NCBI GenBank assembly: GCA_946186185.1
Contig: CAMHMJ010000009.1
Span: 1 to 64,000, forward strand
Reading direction: 5' to 3'
Length of the DNA: 64,000 bases
Source: an uncultured Treponema sp.
GTDB lineage: Bacteria > Spirochaetota > Spirochaetia > Treponematales > Treponemataceae
In this document: one piece after another, positions 1 to 7,597 of the stretch
Numbering within the stretch: the first letter of the stretch is position 1
Layout: each line of letters opens with the position of its first letter
The notes under the pieces: generated by a model
The model's input: only the letters and a program-made list of their open reading frames with translations
Told to the model about the DNA's origin: nothing
Database searches by the model: none
Made by a program: the position numbers and the translations under genes

Positions 1-1
1 T

Positions 2-1423
2 ATGGAAACACGAAACATTTTTGAAAACCTTTCTTGTATCGATCACAGATACTCTTTGTCGGAAGCCTCAGCATTTGAGGGTCTTTCTAAATATATCTCC
101 GAAGAAGCAAGCATCCGCTCCTGCGCTAAATGTGAGGCTGCCCTTGTAAAAGCTCACCTCAAGCTCCGGGGAACTTTGACGGAGGAAATCGCAAAAACTT
201 TGGACAGCGTTGCAGAAAACATCGACCCTGAAGAAGTTTACACCGAAGAAGAAAAAACAAAGCACAACATCCGCGCTCTTGTAAACGTAATGAAAACAAA
301 AGTGAGTGCAGAAATCGGACCTTACATCCACATGGGTGCTACTTCCGTAGACATTCTGGACACAGCTTTGAGCTGCCGAATGCGCGACGTTACAAAGAAC
401 GTTGTTCTTCCAGAATTGAAACAGCTTGAAAAATATCTCTGCGAAATTGCAGAACGGGAATGCGCAACTCCACAGGTTGGTCGTACACACGGACAGCACG
501 CTGTTCCGATTACTTTCGGTTGGAGCATCGCTGAGTTTGTAAGCCGACTTGGAAAATCAATTCTCCGCATTGAAGAACTTTCTGACCAGCTTGTAGGAAA
601 ACTTGCAGGTCCTGTTGGTTCTTACAACGGCCCTTCAATGATTGTAAAAGATCCTGAAGAACTCGAACGCATTTACACAGAATACTTGGGACTTACTCCT
701 TCTGAATATTCAAACCAGCTTGTTGAACCGGAACACGTTCTCCGCCTTCTTCTTGAGATGAACGTTGCATTCGGTATCATCGCAAACCTTGCTGACGACC
801 TTAGAAACCTTCAGAGAAGCGAAATCGGCGAAGTTTTCGAATACTTTGCTTCAACTCAGGTTGGTTCTTCTACAATGCCACAGAAGAGAAACCCATGGAA
901 CAGCGAACACGTTAAGTCTTTGTGGAAAGCAATGTGTCCTCGCGTAATCACTTTCTACATGGACCAGATTTCTGAGCATCAGAGAGACCTTACAAACTCT
1001 GCAAGCCAGCGCTTCATCGCAGACTACGTTTCTGGCTTCACAATGGCAGTTGCCCGCATGAACAGCGTTGTTAAAGGTCTTCAGGCAGACAGAGAAAACA
1101 TGGCTAAGAACCTTGAAAATGCAGGTGGAAAGGTAAAGGGCGGCGTTCTTGCAGAACCAGCTTACATTCTTCTTGCTGAAGCAGGCTACAACGACGGTCA
1201 CGAAGTTATCCGAAAAATCACTCTTGAAGCAGAACAGAGCGGAAAGACCTTCTTTGAAGTTCTTAAGACTCACGAAAAAGAGTTCAAGGACATCACAAAC
1301 CAGCTTGAAAAGCTTGGCGTTGAAAATCCGGCAAACTTTTTCGAACACCCATCAAATTACTGCGGCTTAGCTGCTACAAAGTCAAAGAGACTTGCTCAGA
1401 AATATAAAGAGCTTTGTAAATAA
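2..1423 (+). CDS. purB: Adenylosuccinate lyase
   Basis: Fumarase/aspartase-superfamily lyase that releases fumarate from adenylosuccinate and from SAICAR in purine synthesis; cytoplasmic homotetramer in the family. The 473-residue protein has the superfamily signature GSSTMPQKRNP at residues 288-298, which carries the catalytic serine loop, and a RTHGQHAVP segment near residue 162 with the conserved catalytic-type histidine. The length is normal. The ATG is the second base of the window, so the ribosome-binding site and any upstream operon partner are outside view and an earlier start cannot be excluded. A strong terminator follows at 1457-1498. The PurB assignment over other superfamily members (argininosuccinate lyase, fumarase) rests on overall resemblance and on the loop sequence. 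Confidence 0.95.
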   Translation: METRNIFENLSCIDHRYSLSEASAFEGLSKYISEEASIRSCAKCEAALVKAHLKLRGTLTEEIAKTLDSVAENIDPEEVYTEEEKTKHNIRALVNVMKTKVSAEIGPYIHMGATSVDILDTALSCRMRDVTKNVVLPELKQLEKYLCEIAERECATPQVGRTHGQHAVPITFGWSIAEFVSRLGKSILRIEELSDQLVGKLAGPVGSYNGPSMIVKDPEELERIYTEYLGLTPSEYSNQLVEPEHVLRLLLEMNVAFGIIANLADDLRNLQRSEIGEVFEYFASTQVGSSTMPQKRNPWNSEHVKSLWKAMCPRVITFYMDQISEHQRDLTNSASQRFIADYVSGFTMAVARMNSVVKGLQADRENMAKNLENAGGKVKGGVLAEPAYILLAEAGYNDGHEVIRKITLEAEQSGKTFFEVLKTHEKEFKDITNQLEKLGVENPANFFEHPSNYCGLAATKSKRLAQKYKELCK

Positions 1424-1456
1424 ACAGCACGCATATAAAAAGTATGCGTAAAAACG

Positions 1457-1498
1457 AAAGCCCGCTGAACCATGAAAAATCGGTTCAGCGGGCTTTTT
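1457..1498 (+). terminator. Rho-independent terminator after purB
   Basis: A perfect 15-bp stem (1457-1471 with 1482-1496) encloses a 10-nt loop, and the T-rich run starts inside the 3' arm. The 5' arm begins with AAA, so it could also work weakly on the opposite strand. Confidence 0.92.
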
Positions 1499-1503
1499 AT
1501 TAT

Positions 1504-1714
1504 TTAGCGCTAACTTCGAGTTTGCAAATATAATACAAAATTGGCGGGAGGGTAGCGAAATGCGGGCAAAAAAACTCTGTTTGTGGTTGCCGCGCAAGCG
1601 GCAATTGATAAGTTCCTTTACCACAAACAGCGTTTAGCGCGCTAGCGCGCGGTTTTGACCCGCAGGACGCGACCGGTAGCCAATTTTGAAGTAGAATTTA
1701 TAAAACTCGAAATT
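1504..1714. repeat. Palindromic structured element, copy A (full length)
   Basis: About 210 bp between convergent purB and pgsA, in reverse orientation relative to copies C and D. Read on the minus strand it shows nested inverted repeats: TTCGAGTTT/AAACTCGAA at the ends, then CAAAATTGGC/GCCAATTTTG, TGCGGG/CCCGCA, an internal perfect palindrome GCGCGCTAGCGCGC, TGTTTGTGG/CCACAAACA, and TTGCCGC/GCGGCAA at a tip. The outer end runs into the pgsA stop codon (1713-1715). It has no transposase, so it is MITE-like or REP/BIME-like in form. Confidence 0.9.
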
Positions 1715-2330
1715 ATTTACCCTTAAAAACAGAAGCAAAAGTTTTGATATAGTCAAAGAAGGACATATAGCTCAGTACAACGCAGATTCCCATCAGAACA
1801 ATGGCAACAATTCTGCTTACATCCATAACCGATGCAGGAAGTTCAAAACCAAGGCGCAGAACCGACTCAATCAAAATCATGAAAAATCCAGTTGTGATAT
1901 AGAAAACTGTCTTGAACTTTCCGCCTTTTCGTGCCGCAATGGCAGTTCCGTGATAAACCGCAACCATTCTAAGGAAGGTCATTCCAAACTCCCGGTAGAA
2001 AAGAAGGGCAAAAAGCACGATGGGAGCAAAACCTTTTCCGCTTACAGAACGGGTGGCGCTCAAAAAAATCGAAAGATTCAGCATTACATCGGCAAAAGGA
2101 TCGTAAAGCTTTCCAAAATCGCTTACTTCGTTATTCTTGCGGGCATAATGACCGTCAAAATAATCTGTCAGTTCAAAAAAAGCCAGAAGCGGAATCATGG
2201 CACAGGCCGTAATTTTTGCCATCACCGGTGAAAAAGGAAGATTATTAAACCAGATTGGAAGATTGTATATGATAAAAAAGACAGGCGCAAAAACAAGCCG
2301 CATAGTTGTAAATTTATTCGAAAGTTTCAT
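1713..2330 (-). CDS. pgsA: CDP-alcohol phosphatidyltransferase, probable phosphatidylglycerophosphate synthase
   Basis: Integral membrane enzyme of the CDP-alcohol phosphatidyltransferase family, which transfers a phosphatidyl group from CDP-diacylglycerol to an alcohol (glycerol-3-phosphate if PgsA). The family motif D-x2-DG-x2-AR-x8-G-x3-D-x3-D is intact in the DYFDGHYARKNNEVSDFG region and the following LYDPFAD. Several hydrophobic segments flank it. I chose the ATG at 2330 (MKLSNKFTTMR): it puts the start just before the first membrane helix and sits 6 nt after a promoter -10 box. The acceptor alcohol is not proven by sequence, so another phospholipid synthase of the same family remains possible. 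Confidence 0.8.
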   Translation of the reverse strand: MKLSNKFTTMRLVFAPVFFIIYNLPIWFNNLPFSPVMAKITACAMIPLLAFFELTDYFDGHYARKNNEVSDFGKLYDPFADVMLNLSIFLSATRSVSGKGFAPIVLFALLFYREFGMTFLRMVAVYHGTAIAARKGGKFKTVFYITTGFFMILIESVLRLGFELPASVMDVSRIVAIVLMGICVVLSYMSFFDYIKTFASVFKGK

Positions 2331-2336
2331 AGTAAT

Positions 2337-2365
2337 AGTATCATTATTTATAGAAGAAAAGTCAA
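2337..2365 (-). promoter_or_regulatory. Promoter of pgsA, leaderless arrangement
   Basis: On the minus strand: TTGACT (2360-2365), 17-bp spacer, GATACT (2337-2342), then 6 nt to the ATG at 2330. No Shine-Dalgarno sequence is present, so transcription should start at or next to the start codon. Confidence 0.6.
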
Positions 2366-2451
2366 GTTTTTTTTGAATTTGAAGAAGGATTGAAACGAGT
2401 CCGCCCCCACGATTCAGAAACAAAAGCACTGCTTTGCCCTCCGCGTTAAAA

Positions 2452-2505
2452 TAAAAAACCGTTTTGCTTCTCCGCCAAAATCCGGCAAAATTACAAAACG
2501 GTTCC
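2452..2505 (-). terminator. Terminator after the cytidylate kinase-like gene
   Basis: On the minus strand AACCGTTTTG pairs with CAAAACGGTT. An inner GCC/GGC hairpin lies in the loop and a TTTTTTATTTT tract follows. It lies 24 nt past the stop at 2529. Confidence 0.75.
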
Positions 2506-2528
2506 TATGCGCTCACCAAAAGATTGTT

Positions 2529-3350
2529 CTAGATATGAGCCTTAAAATCCTGCACAACGCTGATTGCACTTGCAATCTTAAATTCCGGAAGCTCAGCCGC
2601 CGCAATCTTCATTGCCCGTTCAACCAGAACAGTTGAATCCGCAACTCCCTGAAGTGTTACGGTGTCCTCGTTCATAACAGCCCGCAGGAATTCAATATTC
2701 AGCTTGTAGTCAAAAATCAGCTTATTCACAAGGTGCTGGCACTGCAAAAGCCCCGTAAGACGCTTTTTACCCGCTTCCTCTTTTTCCGGAGTAACATAGT
2801 CCTTTACAATTGTAGCAATTGCATCCGCAGCCGATTTTTCATCAAAAATGCCGGTGTTCAAAACCATCATAAAATGACTTGCTTCATCCAAATCCACATT
2901 GAAGAAGCTCTTATGGAAGCCGTGGCGGTTCGTATCACTTTCGTTTATTCGCTGAAGGGCCTGCTTTTCGTTCCAGTCAAACTCCTTCATAAGGCGGCGG
3001 ACACGAATATCATCATTAGAAACAAAACGCAGCGAAACCAGGTTCGGAAGACTTTCAAGGATGATAAAGGCACCGCGACCAATCAGAATACAGTCACCTT
3101 CTTTTGCGGCTTCAAGAACAGCAGTCTGAAGATAATGCAGGTATTCATCCCGGTCTTTAACTAGAGAAGCGAAAAATCCCGGTTTTTTTTCATCGTACTT
3201 TTTGAGCTTTTCAGCAGGAAAGCCAAGCTCTACAATGCGCCGTTCAATTTCCTGACGATTTATAAATTTGTAGCCGATTTTCTTAGCAACTTCAGATGCA
3301 ATTTCATCACCCAAAGCAGCCACCTGTCTTGATATTGCAATTACAGCCAT
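2529..3350 (-). CDS. Cytidylate kinase-like family protein
   Basis: A 273-residue cytoplasmic protein resembling the cytidylate-kinase-like family (PF13189). The N-terminus AISRQVAALGDEIASEVA corresponds to the variant P-loop region of that family, followed by GYKFINRQEIERRI and a central GDCILIGRGAFIIL strand. R-rich segments (RVRRLMKEFDW, DTNRHGFHK) resemble the phosphate-binding lid. The usual glycine-rich loop is replaced here by VAALGD, so catalytic activity is uncertain. The start at 3350 was chosen because GAGGAG lies 8 nt upstream; an in-frame start 7 codons earlier lacks a ribosome-binding site. The C-terminal 80 residues do not match a domain I recognise. Confidence 0.7.
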   Translation of the reverse strand: MAVIAISRQVAALGDEIASEVAKKIGYKFINRQEIERRIVELGFPAEKLKKYDEKKPGFFASLVKDRDEYLHYLQTAVLEAAKEGDCILIGRGAFIILESLPNLVSLRFVSNDDIRVRRLMKEFDWNEKQALQRINESDTNRHGFHKSFFNVDLDEASHFMMVLNTGIFDEKSAADAIATIVKDYVTPEKEEAGKKRLTGLLQCQHLVNKLIFDYKLNIEFLRAVMNEDTVTLQGVADSTVLVERAMKIAAAELPEFKIASAISVVQDFKAHI

Positions 3351-3555
3351 AAGTACTCCTCGAAACCCCAAAAACTAGACCAGCAAAAGTTTTCGGCTTC
3401 TCACTGCTACAATGATAAATCGGAAGTTTAAATCTGTCAAAAAATTTATTTTTCGGCTGTCATAAATGTGCCCGGTTCATCATCAGGAGTATACAGTTTT
3501 TTCCGCGATGAAAGGTATTACATTCTGGATAACGCCCGCTCAAAAACATAGGATG

Positions 3556-3588
3556 TAAAAAAAAGAGCGGAAGAAAAACTTCCGCTCT
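3556..3588 (-). terminator. Terminator downstream of the LysM-protein gene
   Basis: Perfect 10-bp stem AGAGCGGAAG/CTTCCGCTCT (3564-3573 with 3579-3588), five-base loop, then eight T on the minus strand. It ends the transcript of the 4299-5297/3610-4302 gene pair. Confidence 0.93.
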
Positions 3589-3609
3589 GTTCAAAAATAG
3601 GCTTAAACC

Positions 3610-4302
3610 TTATTTTCCGTATGTGTCGTATTTTTTGCTTGGGCTGTATACACCTTCGCGATATTCGCCGGTAAGGCTAGGAATCTTCATCTTCATACCC
3701 GGTTTGATGAGGTTCGGGTCTTCAGGACGAGGCATATTCTGCTTGTTTGCCTGATAGAGGTTTTCCCACAAAAGCGGGTTGTTGTAAACATATGGACGGC
3801 CTGAAATATTCCAGTAACAGTCCTTTGTTTCTGCCCAAGGGCGAACGATATAGAACTCAGGAAGCGGAGTCTTTTCGTAGATTCCGTCAAGAGCGGCAAC
3901 GCTTTCTTTAGCAAGCTTTACGCACAGAGGAAAATCTTCCTTTTCAAATGCGCTGGAAGCTCCATCAAGAGCGGTTTTAGCTGCTGTATATGCCATCGGG
4001 AAGTTTTTATCAGCCTTGATTTTTTCTGCCCATTCAATTTTATTCTGAGCAATCTTAAGCTCGCTTTCTGCAGTTCCACGGGTTTTCATCATATCGATGT
4101 AAGCCTTTGAAAGCTCTGCATTTTCTGCCGCCTTTTCTGAATATTCAACTGCATCTGCGTACTGACCTGCATCAAAAGCATTCTGAGCCTTTTTAGAATA
4201 TTCGTCTGCAAGCTTCTGATAGGTGTTGTTTGTGTAACTAGCCGCAAAAAGAGCAACTGAAGACACAAGAACCAGTAAAGTTGAAAGAATCTTCTTCATC
4301 AT
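3610..4302 (-). CDS. Exported protein with C-terminal LysM-like domain
   Basis: 230 residues. A signal peptide (MMKKILSTLLVLVSSVALFA) is followed by a helical segment rich in Ala, Glu and Lys (about 25-140) that looks TPR-like or coiled-coil. A C-terminal region from YIVRPWAETKDCYW to KPGMKMKIP (about 150-212) has the layout of a LysM peptidoglycan-binding module (initial YxVxxxDxxxxI-like strand, later LIKPGMKMKIP). Its role is probably at the cell wall in the periplasm. The start ATG overlaps the stop of the upstream lipoprotein gene by 4 nt (ATGA), so the two are translationally coupled and probably work together. Confidence 0.75.
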   Translation of the reverse strand: MMKKILSTLLVLVSSVALFAASYTNNTYQKLADEYSKKAQNAFDAGQYADAVEYSEKAAENAELSKAYIDMMKTRGTAESELKIAQNKIEWAEKIKADKNFPMAYTAAKTALDGASSAFEKEDFPLCVKLAKESVAALDGIYEKTPLPEFYIVRPWAETKDCYWNISGRPYVYNNPLLWENLYQANKQNMPRPEDPNLIKPGMKMKIPSLTGEYREGVYSPSKKYDTYGK

Positions 4303-5297
4303 TTTTCATCCCCCGTACTTACATTATCGATGGATTCCGGAATATCAGCCTTCTGAGTTTCCGGATCGGCATAGTTATCATCATCAAGGAGTTTAGCATC
4401 TGCTGCTTCAATTCCCTTAATATTTTCACCAACAAGAGGAGCTTCAACATCGGCCTTTTCTGCATAGGTCTGGCTTTCCGCTACGCGAATGCGTGCTTCT
4501 TCCATTGCCTTGCTTGCTGCTTCACGGCGTGCCAATACAGTTGTATAAACCTCAGTAAACTGAGTGCGTGAAGTTTTATAGTGAGCATAAGCGCTTTCCG
4601 GATTCTGCATTGCATAGCTTGAATCCCCGGCTCTGAACTCTTCTACAGCCTTGTCGTATGCTTCTTTTGAAGCAACACCGGCTTTGATTGAGTCAGCATC
4701 GCGCTTTGCCTTGAAGGCTTCTGTTCGTTCATCCTTTGCAAGATTCTTGAATCCTGTAAAGAGAACTGCATCAAAAGACTTCTTTGCGGTATCTGCCTTG
4801 GCAAGCATTTTTTCGCCGGTCAGATTTGTTTCATTAAAGAGGCTTTCAAGCTCGTTCAGAGCAGCACAGCCTGCATCGTATTTTGCCTGATCTGCAGAAG
4901 CAAGTCCAAGCTCGTCGATCCTCTTTTTAGCCTGAACAGCCTGAGCATATTTTTCAAGGGCGTTGTATCGCTTCTGAACATCTTCCAGTCCCTTGGATAC
5001 ATCTGCACCTGTTTTTGCCTGTGCCTGAAGTGCCTCGTACAGCTTATCAACTGCAGCAAACTGAACCGGTGAAGTTTCCTTTGCACCGGCATCGATTGCA
5101 GCCTGACGGGCATTTTCAGTCTTTCCTAAAGCATCGCTGTTATCTACCTTAGTTTCTTCTACAACTGGTTTTTCTTCCGGAACTTCAACAACCTTCGGTT
5201 CCTCTATCGGGTTTGGTTCTGGTTTAGGTTTTGAACCGCAGGAAAACAAAAGATTCACTGACGCAGCAACCAAAAGTCCATATACTAATTTTTTCAA
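4299..5297 (-). CDS. Lipoprotein with long alpha-helical repeat region (TTG start)
   Basis: The N-terminus with lipobox LLFSC (lipidated Cys20) is followed by a Pro/Glu/Val-rich linker and then about 260 residues of almost pure helix (Ala, Lys, Glu, Asp). I recognise no domain, but the helical part resembles treponemal lipoproteins with TPR-like or coiled-coil bodies. I place the start at TTG 5297: GGAGG stands 8 nt upstream and the signal peptide then begins MKKLVYG. An ATG five codons earlier overlaps that GGAGG and has no ribosome-binding site of its own. The gene is coupled to the LysM protein downstream. Confidence 0.75.
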   Translation of the reverse strand: MKKLVYGLLVAASVNLLFSCGSKPKPEPNPIEEPKVVEVPEEKPVVEETKVDNSDALGKTENARQAAIDAGAKETSPVQFAAVDKLYEALQAQAKTGADVSKGLEDVQKRYNALEKYAQAVQAKKRIDELGLASADQAKYDAGCAALNELESLFNETNLTGEKMLAKADTAKKSFDAVLFTGFKNLAKDERTEAFKAKRDADSIKAGVASKEAYDKAVEEFRAGDSSYAMQNPESAYAHYKTSRTQFTEVYTTVLARREAASKAMEEARIRVAESQTYAEKADVEAPLVGENIKGIEAADAKLLDDDNYADPETQKADIPESIDNVSTGDEK

Positions 5298-5415
5298 TGG
5301 TAAATCCTCCATTTTTATTATCGGTATATTTTACAATAAAACACAGATACAGGCAAGATTTCTATTGAAGAGAACCTATAGTCTTCTGATTCCCGGCGGC
5401 ATACAAAAGCTGTTT
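5298..5415. other. Intergenic stretch, nothing recognised
   Basis: About 118 bp between two minus-strand genes. It contains no clear hairpin with a T-tract and no coding signal. A promoter for the lipoprotein gene is expected here but no convincing -35/-10 pair stands out. Confidence 0.4.
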
Positions 5416-6111
5416 TTAGAACGGCAAAAGGCTTCTTCCGCCGCTCTTAAGGGCGTTCTTAAATTCCTTCTTTGCCTGCTCCCGGACTTCCTCTTTGATG
5501 GCATCTTTTGCGCCTTCTTTAACGGCGTTCTTTACATCTTCGGTGTCTTCATCAGTCCAGAACTCTTCTTCCTCTTCTTCAGCTTCCTCTGCATCAGCTT
5601 TTGAAGGCTTACCCTTCTTTGCCTTTGCTTCCGGGAATTCCTGAGCGTCAAAAACAATGCACAAATCAGAATAGTATTTCTTTACCATCTCGTAGTCATC
5701 CGGATTCAGGCCGTCACGCATTTCGCTGAAGGGCTCTCCGCCGTTGTACATTTTCTTGAAAATCATCTTTGTCATGGCATCTGAATTGATGGCGCGCTCA
5801 TATTCTTCAATAGTAAAATCAGTGTAGATTATCATCAGTTTTGCAAAGGCGCTTGGACCTGTCATGCCGTTCTTCAAGAGAACCTTTTCAATTGCAGCAA
5901 CCTTTTCTGCATCAGACTGGCAGGAAGAAACCGTACTTACTTCACAGTTGAGTTTTTCCAGTTCCTTGTCGATTTTCTTGTAATTTTTAACAAATGCCTT
6001 CATGTCAACGTCTTTAAGGGATACTCCCGGCGGAACCTCGTCAGCAAAAGTAAGAGCCGGAATTACAAACAGAACTGAAAGCAGTGCAATCCATAGTTTT
6101 TTTAATTTCAT
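5416..6111 (-). CDS. Exported protein of unknown function with acidic C-terminal third
   Basis: 231 residues with a clear signal peptide (cleavage after TFA, about residue 23). The mature N-terminal domain (about 25-155) has two cysteines in CEVSTVSSC and is mostly helical. It is followed by a strongly acidic tract (DAEEAEEEEEEFW) and a charged helix KEGAKDAIKEEVREQAKKEF. There is no similarity I can name. The start is supported by AGGAGGATAAA immediately upstream of the ATG. It is transcribed divergently from the CBM/phosphatase gene at 6240. Confidence 0.75.
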   Translation of the reverse strand: MKLKKLWIALLSVLFVIPALTFADEVPPGVSLKDVDMKAFVKNYKKIDKELEKLNCEVSTVSSCQSDAEKVAAIEKVLLKNGMTGPSAFAKLMIIYTDFTIEEYERAINSDAMTKMIFKKMYNGGEPFSEMRDGLNPDDYEMVKKYYSDLCIVFDAQEFPEAKAKKGKPSKADAEEAEEEEEEFWTDEDTEDVKNAVKEGAKDAIKEEVREQAKKEFKNALKSGGRSLLPF

Positions 6112-6214
6112 TTTATCCTCCTGAAAAAGGCCTCTGTACGGCCAATACCTTTATTTTATCATTGAACCACGCAGAACACAAAAAAAATAATTTATTCGCC
6201 GCGGGGTTTTGTGC

Positions 6215-6220
6215 TAGAAT
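6215..6220 (+). promoter_or_regulatory. Probable -10 box (TAGAAT) of the phosphatase gene
   Basis: TAGAAT lies 19 nt upstream of the ATG at 6240, and a Shine-Dalgarno GGAGG lies between. The -35 region is poor. Confidence 0.4.
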
Positions 6221-6239
6221 GTCAGCGGAGGATTTCAAA

Positions 6240-7499
6240 ATGAAAAAAATTATGGGAAGAAAAATCGCGGCTCTTTTAATGGCCGCTTTCTTTATTTCAG
6301 CAGTCAGTGCAAAGGAAAAGGCACCTTACCGGGTTTCAGTTCAGAATACAGAAGCAGAAGGAAGCATAAAGCCGGATAAATACAACCGCCAGCTTGGATA
6401 TCAGATAACAGATGAAGGAAAAAGCCTTCAGTTCGTATTTGTGCCGAGTGTCTGGAAAATCGAAAAACCACTTGAAGTTTATGTAGAAGGAAGCTTTAAC
6501 GGCTGGGCAAAAAAGAGCCCGGACTGGGAGCTTAAAAAAATTAAGAATCAGCTGTGGACTCTTGAATGTCCGGTTGAAGACATAAAAATTCCGGGGAATT
6601 CCGGCTTTCCGGAGTTTAAGTTCATTGTAATCGGCGAAGTTGAATATATCGAAAGCGTATGCGGAAAGGATATTACCCGCACAAAAAAGCAGACCTTTGA
6701 ACCAAACGCAGTTTCAAGAATTCCGGGATACCAGATGGCTTCAAACAACCTGATTCTTTTCCCGGAGGACAACCCGGAAGACGTTATCAAAAATGTTGAG
6801 CTTTCAAAAACCGTAAAAAAACTCAAGGAATACAATCTTGAAGAAGAAGCTGACCGGGAACGAATTGCAAACTTCAGAAAGGTGCCGGGAACAACTTCCC
6901 TTTACCGGGGCTACCACCCGTACAAAATTTCCCGGGGTCACCTTGATACGGAAAAACCACGCATTAACGCCGTAAACCAGCTTTTGAAAGAAAAAGGTGT
7001 TCAGTCAATTATCACCCTTTCCGGAAACGAACAGATTGATTCCAAAAATGAAAGCATATCGGTTTATGTAATGGACATCCGCCAGAACGGAAACCAGTTT
7101 TTTGTAAACACACACTACAACACCGTTTATTACAAATCCGCAAGCCGGGAATTCGGCGAAATGATGGGGGACATCGTCCGCTTCATAGACACTCACCCGG
7201 CGCCATACTACGTTCACTGCCGCCTTGGAACCGACAGAACCGGCGTAATTTCCGCAGTTCTGGCAGCCTTAAGCGGAGCCAGCTGGGAAGAAATCGCAGC
7301 CGACTACCAGAAAACCAACGAGCTTGGCATTCAGGAAGTGCGGGACTGGCGCCTTCTAAAGTACTCCTTTGAAAAGATGCTTGGAAAACCAATGGAAGAA
7401 GTAACAGACCTTCAGAAAGAATTAAGCACTTTCTTTATAGAAAACAAGTTCTTCTCAAGCGCAGACTTTGAAGCCCTGAAGAAAAAGCTCTCGGAATAG
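6240..7499 (+). CDS. Exported protein with glycogen-binding-like (CBM48/E-set) domain and protein-tyrosine-phosphatase domain
   Basis: 419 residues. A signal peptide (MKKIMGRKIAALLMAAFF..., cleavage near residue 24) precedes an E-set/CBM48-like beta domain (about 60-140) with GSFNGW at 84-89, the hallmark of AMPK-beta/isoamylase-N glycan-binding modules. The C-terminal half (about 225-370) is a dual-specificity/tyrosine phosphatase with the P-loop HCRLGTDRTG, giving Cys327 as nucleophile and Arg333 as phosphate-binding residue. A possible general acid is Asp in the VYVMDIRQNG region. GGAGG lies 9 nt before the ATG; an in-frame upstream start would destroy the signal peptide. The domain order parallels laforin (glycan-binding then phosphatase), but the protein is exported. 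The substrate is unknown. Confidence 0.82.
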   Translation: MKKIMGRKIAALLMAAFFISAVSAKEKAPYRVSVQNTEAEGSIKPDKYNRQLGYQITDEGKSLQFVFVPSVWKIEKPLEVYVEGSFNGWAKKSPDWELKKIKNQLWTLECPVEDIKIPGNSGFPEFKFIVIGEVEYIESVCGKDITRTKKQTFEPNAVSRIPGYQMASNNLILFPEDNPEDVIKNVELSKTVKKLKEYNLEEEADRERIANFRKVPGTTSLYRGYHPYKISRGHLDTEKPRINAVNQLLKEKGVQSIITLSGNEQIDSKNESISVYVMDIRQNGNQFFVNTHYNTVYYKSASREFGEMMGDIVRFIDTHPAPYYVHCRLGTDRTGVISAVLAALSGASWEEIAADYQKTNELGIQEVRDWRLLKYSFEKMLGKPMEEVTDLQKELSTFFIENKFFSSADFEALKKKLSE

Positions 7500-7513
7500 T
7501 TCAAAATGACATA

Positions 7514-7530
7514 TTGACTAAAAGTGTCAA
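7514..7530. promoter_or_regulatory. Inverted repeat TTGAC-N7-GTCAA upstream of fabF, possible operator
   Basis: A perfect 5-bp inverted repeat lies 12 bp upstream of the putative fabF -35 box. It could bind a dimeric regulator. A related TTGAC occurs upstream of the PilZ gene, but there it is a -35 box. Confidence 0.3.
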
Positions 7531-7541
7531 AATGATTAGGC

Positions 7542-7570
7542 TTTAAAGTACACAAATATTGCTCTATAAT
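7542..7570 (+). promoter_or_regulatory. Promoter of fabF
   Basis: TTTAAA (7542-7547), 17-bp spacer, consensus TATAAT (7565-7570), followed by a 27-nt leader with GAGGTG before the ATG. Confidence 0.6.
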
Positions 7571-7597
7571 GGAAATATTATATTTTTTGAGGTGTGA

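Noticed and set aside
851..1348. Minus-strand open frame of 165 codons inside purB
   Set aside because: Shadow of purB with a Cys/Phe/Val-biased composition and no start signals.
1520..1624. A reading frame starting M(V/A)KELINCR that recurs in palindromic copies A and D (near 1520-1624 minus and 41594-41700 plus)
   Set aside because: The similarity comes from the repeat DNA itself. The frames run on into unrelated flanking sequence, copies B and C do not keep them, there is no ribosome-binding site, and the base changes preserve stems and not codons.
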